A DNA stretch of 64,000 bases from CAWIJJ01 sp963836405 (GTDB lineage Bacteria; Acidobacteriota; Terriglobia; Bryobacterales; Bryobacteraceae): assembly GCA_963836405.1 (NCBI GenBank), contig CAWIJL010000003.1, forward strand, positions 62,001-126,000, given 5' to 3'. The position numbers and the translations under genes were made by a program. Position 1 is the first letter of the stretch. Every line of letters begins with the position of its first letter. Below the pieces are notes generated by a model. That model worked only from the letters and a program-made list of their open reading frames with translations, did not search any database and was not told the origin of the DNA. Positions 9,544 to 18,167 of this stretch are shown here, piece after piece.

Positions 9544-10067
9544 TGCGCGTGATTGCCGGAGAGTTCCGATCGCGCCGGTTGAAAAGCATCCCCGGCCTGG
9601 CCACGCGCCCCACGCCCGACCGCCTGCGCGAAACCCTCTTCGACATCCTGCAAGGCCGCACCGAAGGCGCGCGCTTTCTGGACGCCTACGCCGGAACCGG
9701 AGCCGTCGGCATCGAAGCCCTGAGCCGCGGCGCTTCGCACGTCTGGCTGCTCGAACGGAACCGCGCCGCCATCGAAGCCATCCGCGAGAACCTGGCCGCG
9801 CTCAAACTGGAGTCGCGAGCCACCGTGGTCACCGGGCCGGTGGCACTCACCATCGCGCGCTACCCCGCCGATATCGCTTTTCTCGATCCGCCCTACGAAC
9901 TCGAGCGCGAGTACGCCGCCTCGCTCGAAGCGCTGGCCGAACACCCGTCCGGCCTCGTCGTCGTCCAGCATTCGGTCCGCTTCGCGCTGGCCGAAAGCTA
10001 CGGGCCGCTGCGCCGCACCCGCGTTGTCAAGCAGGGCGATAACTCCCTCAGCTTCTTCGAGGTGTAA
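9543..10067 (+). CDS. rsmD: 16S rRNA (guanine(966)-N(2))-methyltransferase
   Basis: A 174-residue Rossmann-fold methyltransferase that modifies G966 of 16S rRNA in the small subunit. Visible features are the N-terminal RVIAGEFRSRRL, the RPTPDRLRETLFDIL segment, the SAM loop DAYAGTGAVGIEALSRG and the catalytic DPPY in IAFLDPPYELE. It starts at an ATG overlapping the recG stop (TGATG), so it is probably translated with recG. The longer frame upstream is the last intact frame of recG, not part of this gene. Confidence 0.92.
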   Translation: MRVIAGEFRSRRLKSIPGLATRPTPDRLRETLFDILQGRTEGARFLDAYAGTGAVGIEALSRGASHVWLLERNRAAIEAIRENLAALKLESRATVVTGPVALTIARYPADIAFLDPPYELEREYAASLEALAEHPSGLVVVQHSVRFALAESYGPLRRTRVVKQGDNSLSFFEV

Positions 10068-10084
10068 GATAAAACCGAAAGCCT

Positions 10085-10558
10085 ATGACCCGACGGATAT
10101 TGTTCTGGTTGACCGCCGTGGCCTTCACGGCATTCGCGCAACAAAAGTACGATGGGCCCAAGCCGCCGCGCCCGGACCTGCCGTACCTCAAGCACGCCTC
10201 CAACCTGGTTCCGACCGAGAGCGCCACGGCCAGCGAGGAAAAGCAGAAGAAGGACGACATCCTCTATGTCATCGCCGGCCCGGCCTCGACGGCAAGAACC
10301 CCGCTCGCCTCCCCCATCTTCATCATGCAGGCGGACCAGCTATCGCCCGACCAATTGGAACTCTACCAGTTGGACGTGAAGAATAACCGCCGCCAGATCC
10401 TGATGGGTCCGAAACGCGACGTCAAACCCATCCGCATCGAACTGACGCGACTCGGAGGCAACCTGTACCGCATTGAAGTGGAGGAGAGCCTGGAACCCGG
10501 CGAGTATTCGCTCACCCCCAACGGCTCCAACCAGGTCTTCTGTTTCCAGGTCTTCTGA
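10085..10558 (+). CDS. secreted protein of unknown function
   Basis: A 157-residue protein with an N-terminal signal peptide (RRILFWLTAVAFTAFA, cleavage likely before QQKY). A proline- and charge-rich linker follows, then a beta-rich C-terminal half ending SLTPNGSNQVFCFQVF. No family is recognised. It starts 17 bases after rsmD and probably belongs to the same transcript. Similar short exported beta-rich proteins are common in this kind of genome. Confidence 0.6.
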   Translation: MTRRILFWLTAVAFTAFAQQKYDGPKPPRPDLPYLKHASNLVPTESATASEEKQKKDDILYVIAGPASTARTPLASPIFIMQADQLSPDQLELYQLDVKNNRRQILMGPKRDVKPIRIELTRLGGNLYRIEVEESLEPGEYSLTPNGSNQVFCFQVF

Positions 10559-10569
10559 CCCTTGGGCGC

Positions 10570-11319
10570 CTACCGCGATTTCAACTGCTCGGGGAGCACC
10601 GCATAGCCATCGGGCGGCGGGTACAGCGCCAGCAGCAGTTCGAGTCTTCGCCGCAGATACCGGCTCGCCATCTGCCGCGGTCCGGTTTCCACGTCGATAT
10701 CGCAGCACGTCCCGTGCAGGTACAGAGTCAGCGTGTCCTGAAACGATTGCCGCGCGTATTCGCGGAACAGCTTGGTCTCTTTGCGAACATTTGTCTGGCG
10801 GCGCAGCAGCGCCTGCTTGAGGTGCCAGCTCTTCTCGTCCACTTCGCCGTGGATCTCCGCGCTCAATTCTTCCCGAATGGTGCGGAAATAGCGCTCCTGC
10901 ACGTCCGCGGCCCAGGAGTCAGCCACTACGCCGGCGAGCGCACTGTAGAACTGATAGTGGTAGTCGGCCACTTCCATGTCTTTGATGCCGATCGCCAGCA
11001 CCACCATGCCGGTAAGGTCGCGGCGCGAGCAGGGCACGTGGCGGGCCTCCGCCGGGCGCTCGAAACTCACCTGGTCGCCCTCTTTGCCGTTGCCCTTCTC
11101 GATGTAAGGCGCCAGGATCAGCCCCACCGGTGGAAGCTGCGCCACCAGCGCCGGGGAGAGCGCGGCGATAGGATCGTTGAGGTACTGCCGCAGGTCTTCT
11201 TCGGCAATCGGAATTGTCGAAAAGTAAGAAAATCGGCTGGTGAGCGGAATCATCTCACCGCGGAAACGCGCGGCAAGATCCTCCACGGCCAGTTTGGACC
11301 GTTCGGCTTCTGATGACAT
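10570..11319 (-). CDS. hypothetical cytosolic protein
   Basis: A 249-residue protein without signal peptide or membrane segments, mostly predicted helical, ending PPPDGYAVLPEQLKSR. It is convergent with the gene at 10085 (11 bases apart) and divergent from lpxB (46 bases). I recognise no domain. The uninterrupted 750-base frame and its placement between divergent and convergent neighbours support a real gene. Confidence 0.55.
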   Translation of the reverse strand: MSSEAERSKLAVEDLAARFRGEMIPLTSRFSYFSTIPIAEEDLRQYLNDPIAALSPALVAQLPPVGLILAPYIEKGNGKEGDQVSFERPAEARHVPCSRRDLTGMVVLAIGIKDMEVADYHYQFYSALAGVVADSWAADVQERYFRTIREELSAEIHGEVDEKSWHLKQALLRRQTNVRKETKLFREYARQSFQDTLTLYLHGTCCDIDVETGPRQMASRYLRRRLELLLALYPPPDGYAVLPEQLKSR

Positions 11320-11365
11320 CCCCGTCGTTCGATTGTATCAGGGCCGCAAGTTAAACTCAGGGAAG

Positions 11366-12520
11366 ATGCGGCCAAAAATCCTGGTGTCGGCCGGGGAGGC
11401 CTCCGGCGACCTCTACGCCGCCCTCCTGGTGGAAGAATTGCGCCGCCGCTTTCCGGAAGCCGACTTCTTCGGCTGCACCGGGCCGCGCCTCCGCGCCGCC
11501 GGCGTCGAAACCGTGGTGGACTCCGCCAGCCTGGCCGTCGTGGGCCTGCTCGAAGTGGTCGCCCATATCCCGCGCATCCGGCGGGAATACCACAAACTGC
11601 TCGCCGCAGCGCGCGCGAGGCGGCCGGATCTGGCCATCCTCACCGATTCGCCCGACTTCCACCTGCGCGTTGCCCGCCGCCTGCACCGCGACGGCATTCC
11701 CGTTGTTTACCTGGTGGCCCCACAGGCCTGGGCGTGGCGAAAAGGCCGCATTCCCGCTATGCGGCGAACCCTCCGCAGCCTCTTGTGCATCTTTCCTTTT
11801 GAAGAGGATTTCTTTCGGGCTGAAGGAGTTAGGGCCACGTATATCGGACATCCCCTGAGCGGAATGGTACGGCCCTCACTCAGCCGGGAAGAGTTTTTTA
11901 AGAAACACGGTCTGCCTGAGGGCCGTCCATTGATAGCAGTACTACCCGGGAGCCGCCGCGGAGAAGCGGCGCGCCACCTCCCGGTATTGCTGGATGCCGC
12001 GGACCGTATGTGCCGCAAGCAAGCACTGACTCTGGTGCTGCCGGCATCGGCGACCACCGGGAAAAAGTTTTTTGACGAGCGGATGGGCCGCTCCCCCATT
12101 CACGTGATCGAAGGAGAGAGTTGGGACGCCATGGCACACGCCGACCTGGCACTGGCAGCTAGCGGCACCGTCACCGTGGAAGCCGCGCTGCTCGGTACGC
12201 CCATGGTGACTTTTTATAAGGTGACCTGGCCCAGTTGGATTTTGGGGAAGCTCCTGGTTCGCGTGCCCTTTTTTTGTATGGTGAATCTGATTGCCGGGCG
12301 CCGCGTGGTGCCCGAGTTGATGCAGGATCGAATGACCGGCGCGGCCCTGGCAGGGGAAGCCGAAAGTCTGCTGGCCGACGGCCCGCGGCGCGCCGAAATG
12401 AAAGCCGGCCTCGCCCAGGTTCGCTCCGCCCTCGAAGGTCTCTCCGGCCGCCTCCCGGCCGCGGCCGCCGCCGATATCGTGCAGGAAATTCTGGAAGGAC
12501 AAGTCGCTCATGCTTCGTGA
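11366..12520 (+). CDS. lpxB: lipid-A-disaccharide synthase
   Basis: A 384-residue GT-B glycosyltransferase of family GT19. It joins UDP-2,3-diacylglucosamine to lipid X to make the lipid A disaccharide at the inner membrane. Hallmarks are the N-terminal ILVSAGEASGDLYAA, the APQAWAWRKGR segment, YIGHPLSG, LPGSRRGEAARHLP, and the C-terminal ASGTVTVEAALLGTPMV loop. Length matches the family. The ATG at 11366 is preceded by GGGAAG, and conserved sequence begins there. The gene overlaps the next by 11 bases. Presence of lpxB shows an LPS-bearing outer membrane. Confidence 0.94.
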   Translation: MRPKILVSAGEASGDLYAALLVEELRRRFPEADFFGCTGPRLRAAGVETVVDSASLAVVGLLEVVAHIPRIRREYHKLLAAARARRPDLAILTDSPDFHLRVARRLHRDGIPVVYLVAPQAWAWRKGRIPAMRRTLRSLLCIFPFEEDFFRAEGVRATYIGHPLSGMVRPSLSREEFFKKHGLPEGRPLIAVLPGSRRGEAARHLPVLLDAADRMCRKQALTLVLPASATTGKKFFDERMGRSPIHVIEGESWDAMAHADLALAASGTVTVEAALLGTPMVTFYKVTWPSWILGKLLVRVPFFCMVNLIAGRRVVPELMQDRMTGAALAGEAESLLADGPRRAEMKAGLAQVRSALEGLSGRLPAAAAADIVQEILEGQVAHAS

Positions 12521-14492
12521 TCGCTACCGCCTGGCCGCGCCTCTGGCCGCGGGCCTCCTCGTGTTCGCTTGTGCCGCCTCCGCCCAGGAGCGCCGCTCTA
12601 CGTCGCGCATCGACGTCGATCAGTACACCATCGAGGCCGAAATTTCGCCCAACACCCAGTCGATCGTCGCCCGGGCCACGGTGAGTTTCTCCCCCCTCGA
12701 CGAGAACGTCACCTCGGCGTCCTTCGAGCTCAATAACGCCCTCAATGTCTCGCGCGTGGTGGATTCGAGCGGCCGGCAAATCCCGGCGTCCCGCAACCAG
12801 CAGGACTATTCCGTGCGGCTCAGTTTCGATCAGCCGCTGGTCAAAGGGCAGCCGGTCTCGGTGACCTTCTTCTACGACGGACGGCTCACCGGTCAGGAAG
12901 ATTCGCCCGTCTACGGCATTCGGTTCGCCGCCATCCATCCCGACTTTACCTACCTGATGTACCCCGCCCGCTGGTTCCCGGTAAACGACTACACCACCGA
13001 CCGTTTCGGCGCGATTATGCGCATCACCGTGCCCACCGGATACACGGTGCTCGGCAGCGGCTTCGACACCCATCAGGAGGCCGCCGACAAGTCCACCTGG
13101 GAAATCAAGCTCGATAAGCCCTCTTTCCCGGGCAGCATCGCCGTGGTCAAGGGTGCTCCCGCGAAGGTGCAGTCCGAGGGCGTCACCACCAGCCTTTATT
13201 TCCGCGGAACGGAAGTCGACATGACCGAACCGTACGGCCAGGAAACCGGCAAGATGATGTCGTATTTCACGGACCTTTACGGCTTGCCGCCCTACGCCAA
13301 CCTGACGCTCGTCGAGACGGAAGCCGGCGCACCGAACGGTTACGCCGCGCCCGGCATGATCTTTCTTTCGCCGCGCGGCATCGGACGGCAGGTGAACGCC
13401 CGGACGCTGGCCAACCAGGTCTCCCGCCAGTGGTGGGAAGAGATGCTCTCGCCCACCACGCGCAATCATCTCTGGCTGACCAACGGGCTGCCCGCCTATT
13501 CGGAGATCCTGTGGACCGAACATACCGCGGGGGCCGGGGCCATGGAGACACAGATGCGCGAGGCCATGGTGGAGTCGCTGACCGTGGATAACGTGCCCGT
13601 GATCCAAGCCTCCCGGCTCGAGGATTACTCGCCCGAACTCTGGGCTCTAACGGGGAGCAAGGGTGCTGCCATCCTCAACATGCTGCGCCACATCGTCGGC
13701 GACGAGAAGTTCTTCCCGGCGCTCAAGGCTTTCGCCCAGGACAACATGTGGAAATCCGTGAACACCGAGGATTTCAAGAAAGCGATGGAAAAGGCATCAG
13801 GTATGGACCTGGGTTACTTCTTCATCCAGTGGATCGAATCGAGCGGCGCCCCCGAATTCAAGCTCGAGTACACCGTCTATCGCACCCAGAAGGGCTTTCG
13901 CGTCATGGGCAAGATCTCCCAGGATTTGGACACCTTCCGCATGCCGGTGGACCTGCGCATCGAGACTGAAGGCAATCCTGAAGAAAAGCGCATCGAAGTG
14001 GTTGGAACCAGCTCCGAATTCGCCGTGGATACGTTCGGCAAGCCCAAGTCGGTGATCATCGATCCCAACAACCAGGTGCTCCGCTACAGCGACCAGGTCC
14101 GCGTCGCCGTCGCCATCCGGCGGGGCGAGCAGCACGCCGAACTGAGCGAGTTCATGGAGGCCTTGAAGGAATACCAGAAGGCGCTCGAGACCACCCGAAA
14201 CAGCTCGCTGGCCCACTACCGGATCGCTGAAGTCTATTTCCTGCAACAAAACTGGCAACCTGCGGCAAACGAATTCCGCGAAGCGCTGAACGGCGACGAG
14301 GAGCCGCGCTGGACCGTCGTCTGGTCCCACATCAACCTGGGCAAGATTTTCGATGTGACCGGCCAGCGGGACCGCGCCGTCAACGAATATAACCAGGCGA
14401 TCCGCACGAAGGACGATACCCAGGGGGCCCAGGAAGAGGCCAGTAAGTACTTGAAAACGCCGTACGAACGGCAGCGTCGCCCGGACCGCTAA
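12510..14492 (+). CDS. M1 aminopeptidase-like exported protein with TPR tail; zinc motif missing
   Basis: A 660-residue protein with a signal peptide (LAAPLAAGLLVFACAASAQE). An M1-type N-terminal beta domain (IEAEISPNTQSIVARATVSF) is followed by a peptidase-like helical region and a C-terminal TPR segment from about residue 545. Where M1 enzymes have the HExxH zinc motif, this protein reads ANQVSRQWWEEM near residues 300-310. Both histidines and the glutamate are replaced, while the following QWW is kept. The usual GAMEN exopeptidase loop is replaced by GAPNGYAAPGM near residue 275. I infer a catalytically dead family member, perhaps a periplasmic scaffold or peptide-binding protein. It overlaps lpxB by 11 bases. 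Confidence 0.75.
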   Translation: MLRDRYRLAAPLAAGLLVFACAASAQERRSTSRIDVDQYTIEAEISPNTQSIVARATVSFSPLDENVTSASFELNNALNVSRVVDSSGRQIPASRNQQDYSVRLSFDQPLVKGQPVSVTFFYDGRLTGQEDSPVYGIRFAAIHPDFTYLMYPARWFPVNDYTTDRFGAIMRITVPTGYTVLGSGFDTHQEAADKSTWEIKLDKPSFPGSIAVVKGAPAKVQSEGVTTSLYFRGTEVDMTEPYGQETGKMMSYFTDLYGLPPYANLTLVETEAGAPNGYAAPGMIFLSPRGIGRQVNARTLANQVSRQWWEEMLSPTTRNHLWLTNGLPAYSEILWTEHTAGAGAMETQMREAMVESLTVDNVPVIQASRLEDYSPELWALTGSKGAAILNMLRHIVGDEKFFPALKAFAQDNMWKSVNTEDFKKAMEKASGMDLGYFFIQWIESSGAPEFKLEYTVYRTQKGFRVMGKISQDLDTFRMPVDLRIETEGNPEEKRIEVVGTSSEFAVDTFGKPKSVIIDPNNQVLRYSDQVRVAVAIRRGEQHAELSEFMEALKEYQKALETTRNSSLAHYRIAEVYFLQQNWQPAANEFREALNGDEEPRWTVVWSHINLGKIFDVTGQRDRAVNEYNQAIRTKDDTQGAQEEASKYLKTPYERQRRPDR

Positions 14493-14526
14493 ACTCGGGT
14501 TGCATATCCAAGGATATCCATCCGAC

Positions 14527-14591
14527 AGTACTAGTAATCATAAGTACTTTTATTGCAATTCCTTCCGGGAAAACCCTAAACTGTAAGGGTT
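14527..14591 (+). promoter_or_regulatory. repeated AGTACT boxes and start-codon hairpin upstream of PEP-CTERM gene
   Basis: AGTACT occurs at 14527-14532 and 14543-14548, a 16-base period. An inverted repeat AACCCT/AGGGTT at 14572-14591 encloses the TTG start used for the downstream gene, so it could affect initiation or mark a different start. The second PEP-CTERM gene (start 36499, minus strand) also has a pair of GTACT boxes just upstream. The role is inferred only from position and repetition. Confidence 0.3.
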
Positions 14592-15465
14592 GATACGAAA
14601 AGCTCAAACAGCGTACCGGGCGGATTTGCTGAAGTGCAGCATTGTCTGTCTGGTGTTGCTCGGCGCGGCAACCGGTCCGGTTGGAGCGACCACCCTTGCC
14701 TGCATCGGCGGTCCGGACTGCGTTGCTGCGACTAACTTCCAACTTCAATTCACTGGCTCCCTGGACTGGCAGCAGGCCCTGGGGGTGGCGGATGGAATCC
14801 ATAACGAGCCGGCCTGGCAGACCAGCGGAACGGGCCTTCAGGTGATTTTGAGTTCAGAGGGCGATCTGCGGCGGGCGGACAACGTGCTTCGGGGGGTTCA
14901 TTCCCCATTTCTCGGCCACTTCGACGTGGGAGATCACCTGGTGGGCGTATCCGGTCCCGTATCCTCCATCCTGCTGGTTTTCGACCGGGACATCACGGAT
15001 CTGGGCTTTCGTGTCGCCGCCGCAAACAGTGCGGGTTTCGATTTCACGATGCAGGCCTTCGCGGATTCGAGCGGCACCGGGCATCCCATTTTCGAAAATG
15101 TCTGGACGAGCCTGACCGGGGGTGGCATCTGTTCCACCCTTCGCCAGAACGTGGCCTGCGGCGATGCGCCCTTCCTCGGCTTCACCGGAGCCGGCGGCGT
15201 TCGCAGCCTGCTGCTGACCAGCTCGGATCCTGACGGTTTCTTCATCGACTCGCTCTACTACAACATCCTGGGCAGCAATCCGGGAGACGACCCTTCTGGT
15301 GGCGACCCTTCTGGTGGCGACCCTTCGGGCGGCGACCCTTCGGGCGGCGATCCTTCCGGCGGCGATCCCTCCGGCAACGATCCTCTCAATGCGGTTCCCG
15401 AACCGGCTACCTGGATGATGCTGGGCACGGGTCTTGCCGCGATCGTGTGGAAGCGCAGCCGTTAG
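14590..15465 (+). CDS. PEP-CTERM sorting-domain protein with GGDPS repeats
   Basis: An exported protein of up to 291 residues. It has an N-terminal signal segment (SIVCLVLLGAATGPVGA), a beta-rich central domain with a paired-cysteine segment, six copies of a GGDPS-type pentapeptide (15-base DNA period, about 15285-15384), and a C-terminal PEP-CTERM signal: VPEPATWMMLGTG, a hydrophobic helix and the basic end KRSR. Such proteins are processed by an exosortase and anchored or released at the cell surface; no exosortase gene is in the window. The start is uncertain: TTG 14590 or TTG 14626, the latter giving a conventional signal peptide. Confidence 0.8.
   Translation: MIRKAQTAYRADLLKCSIVCLVLLGAATGPVGATTLACIGGPDCVAATNFQLQFTGSLDWQQALGVADGIHNEPAWQTSGTGLQVILSSEGDLRRADNVLRGVHSPFLGHFDVGDHLVGVSGPVSSILLVFDRDITDLGFRVAAANSAGFDFTMQAFADSSGTGHPIFENVWTSLTGGGICSTLRQNVACGDAPFLGFTGAGGVRSLLLTSSDPDGFFIDSLYYNILGSNPGDDPSGGDPSGGDPSGGDPSGGDPSGGDPSGNDPLNAVPEPATWMMLGTGLAAIVWKRSR
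15285..15384 (+). repeat. 15-base in-frame tandem repeat encoding GGDPS
   Basis: About six in-frame copies of a 15-base unit encode the pentapeptide Gly-Gly-Asp-Pro-Ser just before the PEP-CTERM anchor. Copies differ mainly at third codon positions (tct ggt, tcg ggc, tcc ggc), so the peptide is conserved more than the DNA. It probably forms a flexible, acidic stalk whose length can vary by replication slippage. Confidence 0.85.
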
Positions 15466-16149
15466 TCAGAAGTGCTTCCGCAGTTCGGCGAAACTCTCGA
15501 GTTGCAACAGCCGGCCTTGGCCCGGTACGATATCCTGTTTTTCCAGCACCCAGGTATGCGCGTGCGGCACGAAGACCGCATTCATGCCGGCGGCCATGGC
15601 TGGATTGATGTCCGACTTCGGGCTGTTCCCCACCATCCAGGTCCGCGTTAACTCCATCCGGCGCTCGGCGGTCAGCCTGCGGTACGCCGCGGCATCCTTC
15701 TCTTTCACGATGGCGGTGTGGGCGAAGTATTGCGCCAGGCCGGACCGGTCGATCTTCAGCTTCTGCTCCTCCGGGTGTCCCTTGGTAAACAGCGTCAGGT
15801 CATGCCGCCCGGCCAGATAGGCGAGCGTTTCCGGGACGCCGGGGATGACCTCCATCGGACATTCCAAAATTCGCACCGCGAAACCCTTGACCTGCTCCAG
15901 GTCTTCGTCGCCCACCTGGCGCTCGGCCAGGTGCTGGTAGCACTGCACCAGGTTGCGCGCGAAATTCAAGGTTCCGTAGCCGTAGGTTTTGGCGTTGGCC
16001 AGCTCGATCTCATCCAGAACGTCGCGCACCTGCTGCGGCGTCAGCGAGGAGTGGCTCAGGTATTCGACAAACTGTTCGAACGCGCGCTCGAAGTAGATGT
16101 TGTTTTCCCAGAGCGTGTCGTCCGCGTCGACGATCAGGAATTGCCGCAC
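15466..16149 (-). CDS. HAD-superfamily hydrolase
   Basis: A 227-residue haloacid-dehalogenase-type phosphatase. Motif I is DADDTLWEN (nucleophile Asp and acid Asp), motif II lies in LTLFTKGHPEEQK and the acidic motif III in MVGNSPKSDINPA. A helical cap occupies roughly residues 20-90. The preferred start is GTG 16149, two bases after the stop of the LON-domain gene; the longer frame upstream overlaps that gene. Substrate unknown. Its 3' end abuts the end of the PEP-CTERM gene on the other strand. Confidence 0.8.
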   Translation of the reverse strand: MRQFLIVDADDTLWENNIYFERAFEQFVEYLSHSSLTPQQVRDVLDEIELANAKTYGYGTLNFARNLVQCYQHLAERQVGDEDLEQVKGFAVRILECPMEVIPGVPETLAYLAGRHDLTLFTKGHPEEQKLKIDRSGLAQYFAHTAIVKEKDAAAYRRLTAERRMELTRTWMVGNSPKSDINPAMAAGMNAVFVPHAHTWVLEKQDIVPGQGRLLQLESFAELRKHF

Positions 16150-16151
16150 GG

Positions 16152-16781
16152 TCAGAGGCCCGCGGGCTTGCGGCCGTAGCCGTTGGTGGGCGCCAGATCC
16201 TTCATGCGCTCGATGGTTTTCTGCCGCGGGATATACTCCACCAGGTATTCGGTCAGGCTTTGCAGCCGGAGGCTTTCCGAGCGCTGCCGCAGCAATCCGC
16301 TTTGAAAGTCGAGGTCCGGGACCGCCTGCGCCAGTTGGAAGCTGAGCTGCGGGTCTTTGAGGTCGGGCGGAGCCGTTTCGCGGCTCTCCTGCAAGGCGGC
16401 GAGGGCCTGGAACTGGACCAGCGCCTTTTCCCGCAATTCGGGGGGCACAGGCACAAAATCGTCGTCGTCGAAGAACTCGACTTCCCCTTGCAGGTAGTCC
16501 TTCTCTTCGTTCAGGTCGGAGATCTCGAAGCGCCGTTTTCCGCACGTCACCACATCCATGCGGCCGTCCGGATACATCTCCACGACCTTCTCCACCTTGA
16601 CCGTGCAGCCGGCGTTGACGATCCCCTCGTTTCTCGCGAGCACGATCCCGAATTCGGATTCGTTGCGGATCGCCTCCCCGACCATGGTCTTGTACCGGTC
16701 TTCGAAGATATGGAGCGGAAGGCGCGTCCGTGGGAAAACCACTACCTGTAGTGGGAACAGCGGGATGAGCCGCGAAGGCAT
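16152..16781 (-). CDS. LON substrate-binding domain protein (stand-alone)
   Basis: A 209-residue protein made only of the N-terminal LON domain. It begins LIPLFPLQVVVFPRTRLPLH, followed by the family's IFEDRYKTMV and a GCTVKVEKV strand. There is no AAA+ or protease part. Stand-alone LON proteins of this size are widespread, but their role (peptide binding, proteolysis adaptor) is not settled. The ATG at 16781 is chosen because the domain starts immediately after it; the longer frame upstream is antisense to the SDR gene. Two bases separate it from the HAD gene, so the two form a pair. Confidence 0.8.
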   Translation of the reverse strand: MPSRLIPLFPLQVVVFPRTRLPLHIFEDRYKTMVGEAIRNESEFGIVLARNEGIVNAGCTVKVEKVVEMYPDGRMDVVTCGKRRFEISDLNEEKDYLQGEVEFFDDDDFVPVPPELREKALVQFQALAALQESRETAPPDLKDPQLSFQLAQAVPDLDFQSGLLRQRSESLRLQSLTEYLVEYIPRQKTIERMKDLAPTNGYGRKPAGL

Positions 16782-16854
16782 GGTAACATTATGGCGGTTC
16801 GGCGGTTTTTCGGGCAATCGGAACGAGTACGACTGCGCGCCGGCCGCTCCGCGC

Positions 16855-17631
16855 ATGAGAATCGACGGCAAGGTCGTAGTGATTACCGGGGCCTCGGAAG
16901 GCATCGGCGCCGCCTGCGCAGCGGAGTTCGCCGCGGCCGGCGCCAGGCTCTCCCTCACCGCCCGCAACATCGACGGGCTGCGGCGCGCCGGCGGTGCGGA
17001 TGCGCTGCTGACGCCCGGGGATCTGACCGGGGCGGAGGTCCGGAGCGCCGTGATCGAGCGAACCATCGAGCGTTTCGGCACCATCGACGTTCTGATCAAC
17101 AACGCCGGCGTTGGCTTCTACCAACCCTCGTGGAGAGCCTCCCTGGACGACACGCGGCGCATGATGGACATCAACTTTTTCGCCCCTCTCGGGCTGATTC
17201 AACTGGCCGTGCCGCACATGCGCGCGCGGCGCAGCGGCACGATCGTCAACGTCGGTTCGATCGCGGGCAAGATCACGCTGCCGTGGCTCACGCTCTACAG
17301 CGCGACCAAATCCGCACTCGGGGCGCTCACCGAAGGCTTACGAATGGAATTGAAACGGGACGGCGTCCACGCCATGCTGGTGTGTCCCGGTTACGTAACG
17401 ACGGGATTCCAGCAGAACGTGATCGCTCCCGGCGAGGCGCCTCTCAAACTGAAACAGAGCCGCAAATACGCCATCACGGCGGAGCAGTGCGCCCGCGCCA
17501 TCCGCCGCGGCGTGGAGCGCGATGCCCGCACCGTCATGGCCCCTTCCGTAGGCTGGGTTGGCGTGGCCCTGGTGCGGATGCTGCCCGCGCTGGCGCAAAA
17601 CCGGATGGCGGGTTTCACCGAACCGGCATGA
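16855..17631 (+). CDS. short-chain dehydrogenase/reductase
   Basis: A 258-residue classical SDR. It has the cofactor loop TGASEGIG, the NNAG motif, a catalytic serine in VNVGSIAG, and YSATK carrying the Tyr and Lys. The frame extends upstream with other possible starts, but the ATG at 16855 places the domain at the N-terminus. It is the first gene of a four-gene chain with ATGA-type overlaps (SDR, aroK, glycerate kinase, TPR). Substrate cannot be told; the C-terminus resembles membrane-associated DltE-like SDRs. Confidence 0.8.
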   Translation: MRIDGKVVVITGASEGIGAACAAEFAAAGARLSLTARNIDGLRRAGGADALLTPGDLTGAEVRSAVIERTIERFGTIDVLINNAGVGFYQPSWRASLDDTRRMMDINFFAPLGLIQLAVPHMRARRSGTIVNVGSIAGKITLPWLTLYSATKSALGALTEGLRMELKRDGVHAMLVCPGYVTTGFQQNVIAPGEAPLKLKQSRKYAITAEQCARAIRRGVERDARTVMAPSVGWVGVALVRMLPALAQNRMAGFTEPA

Positions 17632-18167
17632 ATCTCAAGCTCAAGCGCACTCCCGGCATCTACGTGGTGGGCTTCATGGCCTCCGGAAAATCCACCGTAG
17701 GACGGCACCTGGCGCATCGCCTGGGCTGGAATTTCTTCGACACGGATGCGGAGATCGAAGCGGCGGAGAGGGTGACGATTGCCGAACTGTTTGCCACTCG
17801 CGGGGAGTCCGAGTTCCGCCGCATCGAGTCCGCCATTCTCCGCCAGCACGTGGGTTGGATCGAGCGCGGGCGGCCCGCTGTAGTCGCACTGGGGGGCGGC
17901 GCGTTCGCGGAAACCGCCAACCGGGAACTGCTCGGGAACAACGGCGTCACGGTGTGGCTGGATTGCCCGCTGGAGATGGTGCGCATGCGGATCGGACGCG
18001 ACCCGCACGCTCCCGTGCGGCCGCTCGCTGCCGATCCAGAGCGGTTCGCCTCGCTGTACGATGCGCGGCGCGATTTGTACGCCCGCGCCGATATCCGCGT
18101 GGCTATCGGCTCGGACGATCCGGATCGCGCCGTGGACGCCATTCTGCTGGACCCGGTATTTCGATGA
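17628..18167 (+). CDS. aroK: shikimate kinase
   Basis: A 179-residue P-loop kinase that phosphorylates shikimate at the 3-hydroxyl in chorismate synthesis. Walker A is GFMASGKST. The DTDAEIEAAERVTIAELFATRGE segment holds the shikimate-binding aspartate and the family's FxxxGE, and ALGGGAF is the conserved Gly-rich substrate loop. The lid region contains RPLAADPER. Start overlaps the SDR stop (ATGA) and stop overlaps the next gene. No other shikimate-pathway gene is in the window. Confidence 0.88.
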   Translation: MNLKLKRTPGIYVVGFMASGKSTVGRHLAHRLGWNFFDTDAEIEAAERVTIAELFATRGESEFRRIESAILRQHVGWIERGRPAVVALGGGAFAETANRELLGNNGVTVWLDCPLEMVRMRIGRDPHAPVRPLAADPERFASLYDARRDLYARADIRVAIGSDDPDRAVDAILLDPVFR

